Assembly: GCA_019828595.1 (NCBI GenBank)
Contig: JAHQRK010000033.1
Span: 372,001-436,000, forward strand
From: Aphanomyces cochlioides
Taxonomy: Eukaryota > Oomycota > Saprolegniomycetes > Saprolegniales > Verrucalvaceae
DNA length: 64,000 nucleotides
Direction: 5' to 3'
Of the stretch, positions 23,601 to 35,149 are shown piece by piece. Position 1 is the first letter of the stretch. Every line of letters begins with the position of its first letter. The translations under genes and the position numbers were made by a program. The notes beneath the pieces were generated by a model. That model was not told the DNA's origin and did not search any database. It was given only the letters and a program-made list of their open reading frames with translations.

Positions 23601-25026
23601 ATTGTTTACTTTGCTTGCCACGTCAATGGAAGCTCTATGAGCGAGCAACTCCTTGACAACATCCAAGTATCCCTTGTTTGAAGCGCTGTTCAGTGGAGTC
23701 AAGCCGTCCTATTCCACGTAAATGACGATGCACACTGTGAGCAAATTATGTTTACATTGTTTGCCACGTCGATGGACGCTCCATGAGCTAGCAATTCCTT
23801 GACAACATCCAAGTGTCCGTTGTTTGATGCGCTGTTCAGTGGAGTCCACCCATCCTATTCAAAATCAAAAGACGATGCAAACATGCCGCTTCTCTTTACA
23901 TTACTTGGCACGTCAATGGAGGCTCCATGAGCTAGCAACTCCTTCACAACATCCAAGTGTCCTGTGCTCGAAGCGTTATTCAGTATAGTCCAACCATCCT
24001 ATTTACATTATGAGGCGATTCACATATGCTACTTCTACTTACATTGCTTGGCACGTCAATGGACGCTCCATGAGCTAGCAATTCCTTGACAACATCCAAG
24101 TGTCCTGTGCTCGAAGCGATATTCAGTGGAGTCCACCCATCCTATATACATTCAGTGAATGAGGCGATGCACATAAGCCACTTTTACATCGCTTGGGACG
24201 TCAATGGACGCTCCTCGAGCTACCAACTCCTTGACGATATCCAATAGTCCTGTGCTCGAAGCGCTTTTCAGTGGGGTCCAACCATTCTATTCCAAGTGAA
24301 TGATTCCATATGCCACATTTTTGCTTACATTGCTTGCCACGTCAATGGATGCTCCATGAGCGAGCAACTCCTTGACAACATCCAGATGTCCATTGCTAGA
24401 AGCGGTATTGAGAGGCGTCCAGCCATCCTATGCCAAGTGAATGAAACGATGTACACATGCCAATTATATATATACATCGTTTGCCACGTCAATGGACGCT
24501 CCATGAGCTAGCAACTCCTTCACGACATCCAAGTGACCTTTGCTTGCAGCGTTATTCAATGGGGTCCAGCCATTCTACGTCAAGTGTATGAAACGATGAT
24601 ATACATGCCACTTTTGTTTACATTGCTTGCCATGTCAATCGACGCTCCATGCGCTAGCAATTCCTTCACAACATCCAAGTATCCCTTGTTTGAAGCGCTA
24701 TTCAGTGGAGTCCAGCCAATCTATTCCGCGTGATTGACGATGCAAACGCTCCATGGATGTTTTACCTTATCTACCAAGTTGATTGGCATTCCGTGAGTCA
24801 GCATTTCTTTGACAATGTCCAAACTTCCATATCTTGAAGCTTTGTGGAGTGCTGTTTCGCCAGACTATTCTCCCATCATCAACTTCATGAAGCATCGAGT
24901 TCCGTGACATACTTCGTCTGTAAACTTGATATCTGGATTGTACGCCAACAGAGCACGAACACTCTCCACATCTCCTGTAGCTGCAGCCTCGAGAAGTTGC
25001 TCCTCTTTGCTGGCTTTGTTTGCCAT
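20609..25026 (-). CDS. Ankyrin-repeat TKL protein kinase, about 19-20 exons
   Basis: The start ATG at 25024-25026 begins MANKASKEEQLLEAAATGD, an ankyrin cap. About 17 ankyrin exons of about 99 bp follow down to about 22330, each reading roughly DGWTPLNSASSNGHLDVVKE then LLAHGASID. They are separated by ~46 bp introns (GTAA...TAG). A short linker exon near 22203-22275 leads to the last exon (about 22146-20609). That exon has a helical region of about 250 residues and then a kinase domain. The kinase has glycine loop GRGGFATVFKG, VAVKRF, HRDLKGDN, DFGLSR and MSPEQY, so all catalytic residues are present. It would phosphorylate Ser/Thr or Tyr in signalling. I see no membrane segment. It appears intact. 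Confidence 0.85.
22330..24870 (-). repeat. Tandem array of ankyrin exon-intron units, ~145 bp period
   Basis: The word GCTAGCAA(C/T)TCCTT recurs about every 140-150 bp on the plus strand (for example near 22485, 22628, 22772, 22920, 23064, 23208), each time with its flanking intron. The unit of duplication is therefore exon plus intron. Introns have drifted more than exons. Such an array can change repeat number by unequal crossing over while keeping the reading frame. Confidence 0.9.
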
Positions 25027-27660
25027 GGCTTCGGCGATCAGCAGACGGTCTTTCTCACAATTGCAAACTCCTCGTGACAAACTTTGTAAACTTTACACTT
25101 TACATCAAGTATAGGAGCTTTACGTACAGTTGCATGGTATGACCTTTTGAAATCTATAACTTGTGTAGAATAATACAATTTTATCATGTAAATTGATAGT
25201 TTATCTCTAACATTCTATCTGAGATTTCGGTGCACGCTTATCGTCATCAACAAAGAACGGCGACTCTGTCATCTACACTCCTCTGTATCTTCCCACTAAA
25301 GATTTCACTTCCCCCTCGGTTTCAACTATAGAATTTACCTCCTGGTAAGTTTTCCTGAACAAATTGACCAATCGGTCAGCGCAGATAGTAGAATAATCTT
25401 AAGTTTTCACCGTGCTCTCCACTTTCTCTTAAACGTAGCCGATACAACAGACGTTTGGTAGATTCAGGCAGCTTACTTTGAAAGTTGGCGCAACCAAGCT
25501 GTTTGCTCAAATTGTCGTATAATTGCTAGTAGACCACCATATGCCTTTGGATTGACCTATTTTCCCCACCTCCAAGCCATAAAATAGTGCAACTAGGTTT
25601 TGAAATGCAATTGATATCGCAGAGTATTGAGAGCGCTTTGTAAACGCCAGATATTGTCGGGGGGGGCTGAAGCGGTGCATGATAATGCCATGCACCTCCT
25701 TGAAAATGTTAGCGCAACAGACGATCAAATGAATAGACGCTTTCTATGAATGCAATAACGGCTAGGGAGAAAATGAGGGGTAAACCCAGGTAGTATCGCC
25801 AGTGTAATAGTCTACGTAATTTTGCGCATTTGACCGCAGTGATATGATCTCGATGCTCCACAACGCGGATGATTAAAACCGACAGTATGCTAGCTAAGTC
25901 TTATAACCCCGTCAACTTGTTGCCGCTAGCGCTATATTGAGCGCTGCTCCCTGTTGTCATGCGCCATCATCTCGGTTCAGACTGTGAGTTCAGGATGGAC
26001 CAGATTCGAGAACACGATCAGGACGCAGTTTTATGACAATTGTTTGGTGATTGGCTCGGTCGGGGACTGGATGTCCCGAGCCGATCGTAGGGCAGAAGAG
26101 TTTCTAGCCTTAGTTTGGAATTCACAGCGATCTAATCAAGTGCCATTCTCTCCATCTCGTGTGTTTGACTGAAGTTTGACCCTGGACTGGCAACACAACT
26201 GCATAAACTCTCTTTTGCGCTGGTTGAAAATAGCACGGGCGATGCGAGTCTGAAGAATTCTGCGTTAGGATGTCATGGTCGACCATCAATTTCATGCTGA
26301 AGTATCAATGCAGGTCATTCTAGAAGCTTTGAACGATGCATGGTATTTTTCCCACGTGTCAAATGTCCTCTGAAAGGACTTGTTTATGTTTGAAGGATCG
26401 TTGCGTCTACAATGCACACGACTAGAAGTCCATTATGTTTGAAACTTCTGCGTGTTTCGGCACGATTGAGATACATCATCACAAGGAGTATTTCAGATGA
26501 TAATGGTGAATATCCAGGGCTGTTCAGTGGTCAAAATCAACTCAAAGTTTAAGTCATCGGGCGACGAGTCTGACATGTCGACGATGGATATTCCGCTTAG
26601 ATTGGGCTTTGTCGGTGGAGTTTGGTAAATGACGCTGAGTAAAAGTGAGTTTGCGGCCGGATCTTAACGTGAATGCCAATGATGTTCACACAAGAAAGAG
26701 AGCTTCGCAGTCGCTGAAGACTTTGCCTGTTAAGTTCTATTGGCAACTTACAGCGCGTGGTCATTGCGAGTGAAAGAGAATCAAGAAGGCCACAACGCAC
26801 CCGCATGTCCATGCGGGACCATTTCCTCCACTTTACTTGTATATTGACGGCGATATTACGCGTGTTTTGTGTCTAGAAGCGTCTTTCCCCCCTACTTCTG
26901 TTGACTACTTGAGTGGCGTTTAGAGAAATGGCAGTAGAATGTCGTTTAGTGGGGCTTCAAAAGATTACACGCCTCAGAGCAGAAGTGGTAGTATAAATGA
27001 GGGCGACATTGCTGGTCCCAATATTCCAAACTACGCTGCATTTGAATGACCAAATGAACGAACGTATCGTTTTGTCGCTCCTTGGGCAAATTTGAATTCA
27101 AAATTTAGCATATCGTCGAGCATGCCTTGATATGTCTTTAATATTTCCCACAACTGGAGTCGTCAGATGGTGGAAATTCTTTGAGACTTCAACTACCACA
27201 TCAATATCCTAACTGTATGTCCACATCGATTGATATTAATATGTTCACGAGTAAAATGGCCTGAAAGTGGAAGCTCTGAGGCCCCTGACCTATATTGTAA
27301 ATATTATGTCGACAATGACCACGCTTTATATCTGAAGTCAAACTTGTGAAAATATTTGCTTTGAATCGTAGTCAAGATATTGCCATCACTGCTTGGTGTC
27401 ACAGGATTTTTACAGGATTTATGCTGTTTTATAGGTAATTATGGTTGTAGGCCACGAGACTAATCTCGTTGGGGAGGTGCGGACGACGACAGACGAAATA
27501 TGCGCTCTCCGTAGCGTCGCGGGGATCGAATGAAAACAATTCTACAGGCGGATGACTCGGAGGAGCGACCCAACATGCACCAAAAAAGAATGATAACGTT
27601 ACTGTTTTATCAAGGGCATGGCAAAGTATTGCTGTTTCATTACTTGGATATTTCCTTTAT
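25027..27660. other. 2.6 kb without recognised gene
   Basis: Only short unrelated frames occur. I find no domain signature, tRNA or clear repeat. The part next to 25026 should hold the promoter of the ankyrin-kinase gene, but no motif stands out. Confidence 0.5.
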
Positions 27661-27760
27661 GCATGCGACTTAGAATATGACCGGACCTGTTTTCGACATG
27701 TTTTTGACCGAATCCTTCAAAGATGCAGCGGCTTGTGTGGTCAATAACGCGAGTGTTGAT

Positions 27761-28352
27761 TCATTCATCTCGGTGCTTCGGCTTGGAACTTTGTTCTGCG
27801 TCGTCGAAATGCTCGGTCGGTGGATCTCCTCTCAAGTTTGGCATGGAAAAACTAAAGTACACGATCCCAGAATCCTCATTCATTTTCGTATCCATCGGGC
27901 GATTTCTTGTTGTATGACTACGGGAAACGTTTACAAAGTCGAATCCGCTGAATGGACTTTGTGGCGATGTCGGAGCCGCTTTGGCATGGGAAAGAAACAC
28001 TCGAATGCTTGCGCTGATGGCGCTCTCGTGCCAAATAGCCCGTGTTTCAACAGGCTTTTTGGCAATGTTGGAGTCGATTTCAAATGATCCTTGATCGTCG
28101 TTTGTCGATCTCAATAAGTGGAATCGACAGGTTGAAATTTTGATTGGTGGACGACATACTTTCAGGATGGCACACACCATATTTCATTTTTTCGCAGAGT
28201 GTTGTCATCAAATCGTTCTCTCTGATGGATTCCGGACACGTGGACGAGCAAAGACCATCGATATCACGGGAAAGGAACACGGAATGACGTTCAAAACCAT
28301 ATTTTCTCCCATGTGAAACGGTTAAACGTTGATCCTTCCAAACAGATTTCAA
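27761..28352 (-). pseudogene. Uncharacterised, probably decayed coding region
   Basis: Two overlapping minus-strand frames (28352-28080, 90 codons; 28180-27761, 139 codons) contain similar words, HSVFLSRD and IRVFLSHA. This suggests a diverged internal duplication or one gene with a frame break. I recognise no family. Plus-strand frames overlap the same DNA, so even the coding strand is uncertain. Confidence 0.25.
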
Positions 28353-28667
28353 CCTTACCCATTGGATTCACAAATGTCGATCAATAAGGCAACGATTTTT
28401 GATGTCGGGCTTTGCTTTATGATGGTTGTGTCGTTGGAAGAATGTTGGCGTCACGGGTGCTATCCATACTAGCATCTATTTAGATCAGCATCTTGAAATT
28501 CAAATGACTCTTGAATCAAATGCCGCGAACGTGCGCTTAACCAACTTGGAATTTCAGCCAAAATCTTGCTTGTCGAGATATCACGAACTGTTCTTACCAC
28601 TCCAAGCCATGTCGCCACTTACATTTATTCAAAGCCTGACCCCTACCACCCACTTCTATTCTCCATA

Positions 28668-29079
28668 GCACCCCCAACGGTAATTTCTTCGATTTTACGG
28701 CTAAAATTTAGCAACTATGTTGGTTATCCGAGCAATTTCATGTTTCGTGTCATTTTCAACCAAATTTGTGGTTTTGACCAAAAAGCGAATTCATTTTCAA
28801 ATCGATTTCATCATACTGAAGTGATGTGTGTCAGTGTGTGTTTTGCGTGAGTTAGGTGTCTGATCGATTCTGATTGGCTGACTAATTTTTAATTTTAATT
28901 CTAGCCAATCAGAGAAGCCCGTTCGATTCGGAAACCTCGGTTGATCCTCACAATTTTGTATCAAATTTGGGGAAAATAACCACTTCAACCGTAAATATTT
29001 CGGATAACCCAATGAATTGCTAAATATTATCCGTAACTTCGATTAGAAATAGAAATAAATATTACCGTTGGGGATGCTC
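28668..29079. mobile_element. MITE with TA target duplication
   Basis: This 412 bp stretch has imperfect terminal inverted repeats: GCACCCCCAACGGTAAT at the left and, on the other strand, GAGCATCCCCAACGGTAAT at the right. The similarity extends inward through the TTAGCAA and GGTTATCCGA words. TA dinucleotides flank both ends (28666-28667 and 29080-29081). There is no coding capacity. A Tc1/mariner-like or similar TA-targeting transposase would be needed in trans. Confidence 0.65.
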
Positions 29080-29326
29080 TAATAACAATGTGCGCTTAAA
29101 CTTACTATCTATACACCTATCCACTGACAGACCGAATTATTTTCTTGCATGCGTCGCGATGAAAAAATTGAAGGTTTTCGAGAGATCGTAGAGTCTTTTG
29201 CTGGATACGTTGGTTTGTCGTTGACCGTAAGACGATGGCCATTTCCAGATTGTTTCTCGAGATGGCACCGGTGCGAAGCGACATCGCACGTTGTGAATTA
29301 CACTGACTGTCGTCCCAGACAAGAAG

Positions 29327-30369
29327 ATGGACGAGATCTTTTTCAATGCGATACAAGCATACGATATGACCAAAGTGAAAACGCTGCTGCTGGACGCCGG
29401 CTTTGACGTGAATACACAATGCACGATGGCATGGATGAATCTTGATGGAACCACTTCGCCCGTTCGTCAAAGATCGCTTGAGTGCGATGCTAATCGAGTT
29501 GTGCTTGTAGTGGACATGTACGGCGTTGATGTATGCGTCGCGCGGTGGTCTTGAAAGCATGGTCCAGCTCCTCTTGGCCCACGATTCCATCGACGTGAAT
29601 ATCCAAGACTTTGACGTATAGCAGAAGAGTTGATGCCGTTTGCTCACGATTTGCGTGTCTAGAACGGATGGACAGCGTTGATTCTAGTGGTGGCGAACAG
29701 CTGGGTTGAAATCGATCAGCTTTTGTTGACCCATGCTTCCATTCAAGTTGATTTGGCGGCATGGGTACGCTTCGTCTTGTAGCGCCTGAGATCTAATATT
29801 CCATCACGTCTCTAGGATGGGGCTATACGGCGCTCCATGTTGCGATTGCACTGGGAAATGACGAAATCGTGCGACGTTTGGAAGAATGTCCTACAAGTGG
29901 TGGCTTCCCTGGCACAGTCGACGATTTGCGATGGCAGATTGACTTTGATGGTTTGATTGATGCGCCAGTGTATAGAAGCTCGGGTTCTTTTCGCGACAGA
30001 GTCGGCTCTGACATGACCGATCAAGAGAGTACTTTGCAAGGAGAAACTCTCATATCTCTACGACGCACGAACTCCAACGGCCAGCTGCCTCAGCGACGAC
30101 GAAGAAAACATTCATCGGTGTGACCACGACAAGCAAGGAAAAAGAAGACGACGCGGTACATTTCCTGGCGTACGCACCACACCGATTGTCACCATGGACT
30201 CGCATTTCGAATTTGCCATTTGGGCCTTCCTAGCAGCCCAACGCGACGATATTGTCGTCTTGGGCGACGGACCCGTCCAAGCGTTGCAATGGGGAGGTGA
30301 CGTCCAGAGTGCCAAATTCACCGTTCACTGCACAGCGTCCGCCCCGTTGTGTTCAAAACGACCGTGGTG
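29327..30369 (+). pseudogene. Ankyrin-kinase pseudogene 1, 5' part
   Basis: Reading MDEIFFNAIQAYDMTKVKTL and then ...LLLDAGFDVNTQ, this begins like an ankyrin protein. Further ankyrin pieces follow at about 29545-29620 (ESMVQLLLAHDSIDV), 29680-29760 and 29820-29880 (YTALHVAIALGNDEIVRRL), in shifting frames with short possible introns. A Ser/Arg-rich linker ends near 30120. The next segment to 30369 (around GDGPVQALQWGGDV) resembles a linker also seen in pseudogene 2. The gene is cut at 30369 by the 16.1 kb palindromic element and resumes at 46473. Confidence 0.6.
30365..30369. repeat. 5 bp target-site duplication TGGTG, left
   Basis: TGGTG lies immediately outside the left end of the palindromic element and is repeated at 46473-46477. 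The two halves of the interrupted host sequence join cleanly if one copy is removed. Confidence 0.75.
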
Positions 30370-30614
30370 AAAAAATACAGAGGAGATGAAATGGAATTGG
30401 AAATTCCCCCATGTATTTTCGTCCCTCGAAACTCGGGCATCTAGTACCTTAAAGCTCGGAATGAAGCTAAAATATTCAATCTTCAAGCTATAGCTTGCAG
30501 AAGCTAAAAGATACAGTTCAAAAGATATTATTCAATCTTTAGCTTTAGTTTCAATTTATAATTAAGTTGAAACCTCTATACCCGAGGGGGTTTTGTATTT
30601 TTGTATTTTATAGT

Positions 30615-30960
30615 TCAAACACAATAAAACATAAACACTAGCAATTTCATATTTTCAAATTTAAACTTTAGAGCTAAACACACTATAACAAAAACACATG
30701 TAATTTGAATGTTTAAATTTTACTTTAGATTGACTAACACAATTTTACAATAACACATATTATTTGAATATTAATATTTTGACTTCTACCATGTTGCTAT
30801 GGATTAGGATTTTTTGATTTTTGCTCTTTTGTGCTTACTTTAATATATAGATAGAGAAATATAGAAAAAAAATATAATTTTGACTTCTACCATGTTGCTA
30901 TGGATCAGCATTTCGTGATTTATGTTCTTTTGTTTCCTATCTATTTATATTGTCTTTAGT
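30615..30960. repeat. Subterminal degenerate direct repeats, left arm
   Basis: Roughly 75 bp units containing AACAC(A/T)..., ATTT and TTTAAA words repeat two to three times in 30615-30780. A unit of about 105 bp starting TTTGACTTCTACCATGTTGC is present at about 30778 and again at about 30883. The mirror set lies at about 45882-46227. They sit between the terminus and the replication genes. Confidence 0.6.
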
Positions 30961-31165
30961 TGAAATACAGAAAAAGATATTAAATCCAAAAATAGATTTT
31001 GCGACAGAATGCTAATAACTAAGTTATAGAGGTATAATAACTCTAGAATTTTGTAATTCTAATAAAAAATACAAATTTATAGAGTAATATAACTAAAAAT
31101 ACATAAATAACAAATTTTAAAGAGGTATTCTAAAAATAGAATACAGCTGTTTAATTTACAGAGCA

Positions 31166-31228
31166 CAGTAACATAACAAAGTAACATAACAAAGTAAGAT
31201 AACGAAGTTAAATAACAAAGTAAATTAA
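31166..31228 (+). repeat. 13 bp iteron-like tandem repeat upstream of the replication genes, left arm
   Basis: Four adjacent 13 bp units of the form AACATAACAAAGT (two exact, two with changes) end about 150 bp before the first ORF. The mirror set is at 45614-45676. Short iterated sites next to a replication gene are the usual layout of iteron origins, but here this is inference only. Confidence 0.6.
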
Positions 31229-31378
31229 CAACACCATATGTTACATTATAGGATGATGTTTAATTTCTATCTAAATATAAATTCATACATATATAAACAA
31301 GCTCGCATATTTCATTTGTATAAATAAATATATATCTATATATATACTACGAAATCTTAGAAAATCTCATACAATTCA

Positions 31379-31636
31379 ATGAAAAGAAAAACTCCAACAA
31401 AAGAGGAATATGAAAAATTAAGCCATGAAATAAAGTATTGTTATGATAATAATAATATCATATTAATATGTGAATGCGGGAAGCATATCGTCAAAGTTAA
31501 TAAAAAATTTCATATTAAAACAAAAACGCATAAAATTATTATGTCTATTAAAAATAATAACAATGTTGTAGATACTTCTAACATATTACAAATGCAGGCG
31601 CTAGATACTTCTAACATATTACAAATGCAGGCTTAA
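31379..31636 (+). CDS. Small C2H2-like zinc-binding protein, 85 aa (left arm)
   Basis: The ORF has an ATG start and an intact frame. Residues 25-55 read ILICECGKHI, then FHIKTKTHK, giving a C-x-C...H-x5-H ligand set. Such short CECG...H...H proteins are common in A/T-rich large DNA viruses and related elements. The role is unknown, possibly DNA binding. The last 22 residues are an exact duplication of an 11-residue unit (DTSNILQMQA with a preceding residue), coded by a tandem 33 bp repeat. Confidence 0.6.
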   Translation: MKRKTPTKEEYEKLSHEIKYCYDNNNIILICECGKHIVKVNKKFHIKTKTHKIIMSIKNNNNVVDTSNILQMQALDTSNILQMQA

Positions 31637-31929
31637 ACAATGAATCACTTCATTTTAGTTTTTTTTGCTACTGTTTATTTTGCTACTATTTAATTATATG
31701 TGTTAATTAAATATAACATATATTATAGATATATATAATATCTAAAAATAGTTGTAATTGTATTACAAAAAAAATCTTTGTGGTTAAAGATTTTTAAGTG
31801 AGAATAATTTGTGACTGTTGTATATATTATAGTATATCTTTTCTTTAAATTAGAAATAAATATTACTAATATTTTAAAAGTAAAAATGAATACAATTTTT
31901 GAAGATAAATTAGATTTTCTTTAAATGTA

Positions 31930-34165
31930 ATGATTGATAAAGATGGTAATAAAGTTTTAAAAAATATGCCTAAAGAATGGAATTTGTTAGATAAATCTAA
32001 AATTATAAAAAGTCATAAAAATATGGCAATACTCTCAGGTAAAATTAATTGTATTACTATTGTTGATTTTGATGGTGAAATTGGTATGCAATACTTTAGA
32101 CAATTCGAAAATATTATGAATACATTTATTGAAACATCAACACGTGGGTATAAACATGCATATTTTCTTTATGATGAAGATTTAAAAACATCCACTAATA
32201 TTCGTAATTATAAAATTGATATTTTAAATGATAATAAATTTTGTATTCTTGGTAAAGAAAATAATAATAAAGTTATAACTAAGATTCCTCAAGAATTAAA
32301 AGATTTTTTATTAACGAATGAAGACAATACTATTAAATCTGAAGATGATTTTGAAATGTTCTCAGAAGCATCTGCGAATGCAGAATATTCCTCTGAACAA
32401 GATATTAATGAATCTTCCAAAAAATTCGTGATTTAGTAAACATTATTAACCCTAAATATTCTAAAAATAGAAATGATTGGATTAAAATTGGAATGTACAT
32501 TAAACAATTGGTAAATGATGAAGACGAAGCATTTGATATATGGAACGATTTTTCTAAATTATGTAAAGAACAATATAATTTAAAAGAAAATATGAAACAG
32601 TGGAACAGTTTAAAAAATACAAGTTCATTTTCTATTAAAACATTATTTTATTACACTAAAGAAAATAAAAAAGAAATGAAAGAATGGAATAAAGAATATA
32701 GAATTGATAAACATATTATTATTAATAAAATTGTTAAATTAAACAAATTTGATTTAAATGATGAATATTGTTTTTGTTCATTAAAAGATTATATTTTTGA
32801 AAATATTTTTGAAGATATTAATTCTGCAATTGAATATTTAGAATTGAATTTATATCGTGTTTGTGTTCGTGTAAATGATTTTATGATTACTAAACAACCT
32901 ATGGATGATTTTAATAACATTCTTAAAGTAGAAGTATTTAATAAGGGTTGGAGATTAGAAAATTTAGTTAAATATTATCATTATATTGAAAAGAATGATA
33001 GTAATAAATTAATTCAAATACCATTAAAAGATTTTTTAGAACAATATCCACATCTTATTAATTCATTTTATAAAATTAATACTGAGTTTATTTCAAATAG
33101 TCAAATACTGAATGAAAAAGAATTTTATATTACTGAACAGTTTAAAGCTCTCATATTGAAAAAATTCAACCATTATTTGATATGATTAATACTGTATATT
33201 GTAATAATGATAATAATTTATATGATATGATTATGATGTTATTTTCATTCTGGGTATGTAATCCTAATGAAAAATCTGGAAAGTGTTTAATTTTATCAGG
33301 AAAACAAGGTATCGGCAAATCTACAATTATTGAATATTTTATGGATTTTATCTTTGGTAATAAAATTTGTATGATGCTTAAAGGATTTAAAGAATTGTTA
33401 TCAGAAAAAAATGGACATTTGTCTGGAAAAAAGTTTGTGAATCTCAATGAAACAAAATCTAAAAAAGGTGATTATTTTACAAATTTTGATGATTTAAAAA
33501 CTTTAATCTCAGATAAAATTATTTCTATTAGGGGCATGTTTAAAGAAACTAGAAATGAAAAATCATCAATGGAACTAATTGTTACTACTAATAATCCTAA
33601 TTGTTGTCCAATTGAAGATAATGATCGTAAATATATTGTATTAAAAGTGAATGAAATTTATATGCAAAAAGATAGTGAATATTGGGAACCATTTCGAAAA
33701 CAAATTTTTAATCAGGAATGCGCTAATATCTTTTATTCATATTTAATTAATATGAATACAACTATTTCTAAATGGCGAGCTATTGATTTTAAATCTCTTA
33801 ACACCGAATTAAAAGATGATTTAAATAAATTAAATAAAAATTCAGTAGAACTATTTATTAATGATATTCAAGAACAATTAGAAGATATTATGAGTGATGA
33901 AAATTCTAAGAATACTTTAATATATAATGAACAATTCACATATAATAATTTATTAAATGAATCTATTAATTATAATATTGAATGTACAACATCTCAAATT
34001 AAAATTAATCCATCATCATTATATAATGGATATGTTTGTTATTGTAAACATAATGGAGAAAATGCTATTTCTAGTAAATATTTCGGTTTCGATTTGAAAA
34101 ATAAATATAATATTAAACAATCAAAAATTGGGAATAATCGATGGTATGTATTTAATTTAATGTAA
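31930..34165 (+). CDS. PrimPol-superfamily 3 helicase replication protein, three frames (left arm)
   Basis: Three consecutive segments read as one primase-helicase. Segment 1 (31930-32436) is a bifunctional PrimPol domain: VDFDG (residues 45-49, catalytic Asp pair), STRGYKHAYF (His 76) and KIDILNDNKFCILG. Segment 2 (about 32415-33185) starts with the typical linker NPKYSKNRNDWIKIGMYIKQ. Segment 3 (about 33160-34165) is the helicase: Walker A GKQGIGKST, NLNE as Walker B, TTNN as motif C, and Arg 149 in NDRKY as arginine finger. It would prime and unwind the element's own DNA. The two junctions are both -1 shifts at AAA AAA TTC (near 32420 and 33163): programmed slippage, mutation or homopolymer miscalling. 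Confidence 0.85.
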
Positions 34166-34246
34166 GGACAGCTGGACAATATGTATATGCAAAATTAAAA
34201 ATGTTTATATCTATCTATATAATAGATTTTTTCATCATTTGAATAT

Positions 34247-34368
34247 AGTGGGACAGGTGGGACAGATAACAGTTGAAATTTTTACTATTGTCGAATATTA
34301 AAAATAATATTTTTTTGATATTATAAAGCTTATAGTTTACTTGTACTACCTGTCCCACCTGTCCCATT
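34247..34368. repeat. Hairpin-forming inverted repeat after the helicase gene (left arm)
   Basis: AGTGGGACAGGTGGGACAG at 34247-34265 pairs with 34350-34368 over 18 of 19 positions around an 84 nt loop. It starts about 80 bp after the helicase stop. The G/C words stand out in A/T-rich DNA. It may act as a transcript end or replication structure. A decayed second version lies at about 35358-35475. The mirror copy is at 42474-42595. Confidence 0.8.
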
Positions 34369-34555
34369 ACTATATATATAATGATAATATTATAATATAT
34401 ATAATAAATATCCATATATAAGAAGAGTTTGTAAAAAAATAATGGGACCGGTGAAATATATTTGATTTCAGTCTGAAAAACATATATTAAAGAGCGAAAG
34501 CGTTCAAAACATTGCTTTTAAATGATTCAGCGGGAAGGGGTATATTTTTCATTAT

Positions 34556-34725
34556 TTTAGTAATTTTGATATTAAGATAAATATTAAGAAACGTCATGTT
34601 ACTAAATATGAATTAGAATTGGGTTTACCTCAAGCTGATCCAGTTTTTTTAAATGTTTGATTGATGGTATTAATGATTTTGAATCATATAATTTATTCGA
34701 TATTGATGATGATGATAACTGATAA
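34556..34725 (+). pseudogene. Short decayed reading frame in the left arm
   Basis: Two frames meet at a run of seven T near 34650. The first contains KKRHVTKYELELGLPQADP and the second ends in an acidic tail, FDIDDDDN. It is probably the end of a lost gene. The family is not recognised. Its mirror is in the right arm. Confidence 0.25.
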
Positions 34726-34849
34726 TTCTGATAAGAACGGGGATTTAAAGTTTTCTTACTGTTTATTTAATTTAGTTTTATACTAGATTCTACGACTCTC
34801 CAACGGCCTGTGACGTCGTAGGCGTTGCAGTCGCTTAGTAGTATACTTG

Positions 34850-34990
34850 AGACACAAGATACACAACTTTTTCAGTTGCGACACAACTTCTGTCTCAATA
34901 TTAGATATCATTTCGATATAAAATACTATATTTAAGTTACATTATTGTTTGAGACACAAGAGACACATCTTTTTCAGTTGCCCCGTATAT
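34850..34990. repeat. ~100 bp direct repeat pair, left arm
   Basis: GAGACACAAGATACACAACT and, 100 bp later, GAGACACAAGAGACACATCT are each followed by TTTTCAGTTGC. Each contains a small inverted word, CAACT...AGTTG. The function is unknown. Confidence 0.6.
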
Positions 34991-35149
34991 TGTAATTTTT
35001 AGATAAAAGTTAATAACACACAACATAATAAATGTAACTTATTGCATTTTTTTATTAAAAATGAAATAAATAAATATATGATTTTATAGTGATGAATTTA
35101 CTATAACAACCTCCGATATTTGTAATGTAAAAGATAAAGATATTAACTT

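Noticed and set aside
22330..24870. Regularly spaced repeats resembling a CRISPR array
   Set aside because: The ~145 bp repeats encode ankyrin exons with splice sites on the minus strand. This is a eukaryotic gene.
34215..34415. 66-codon minus-strand ORF and its mirror at 42427-42627
   Set aside because: It spans the hairpin and low-complexity A/T sequence, with repeated Tyr/Ile codons. It is a by-product of the inverted repeat, not a likely gene.
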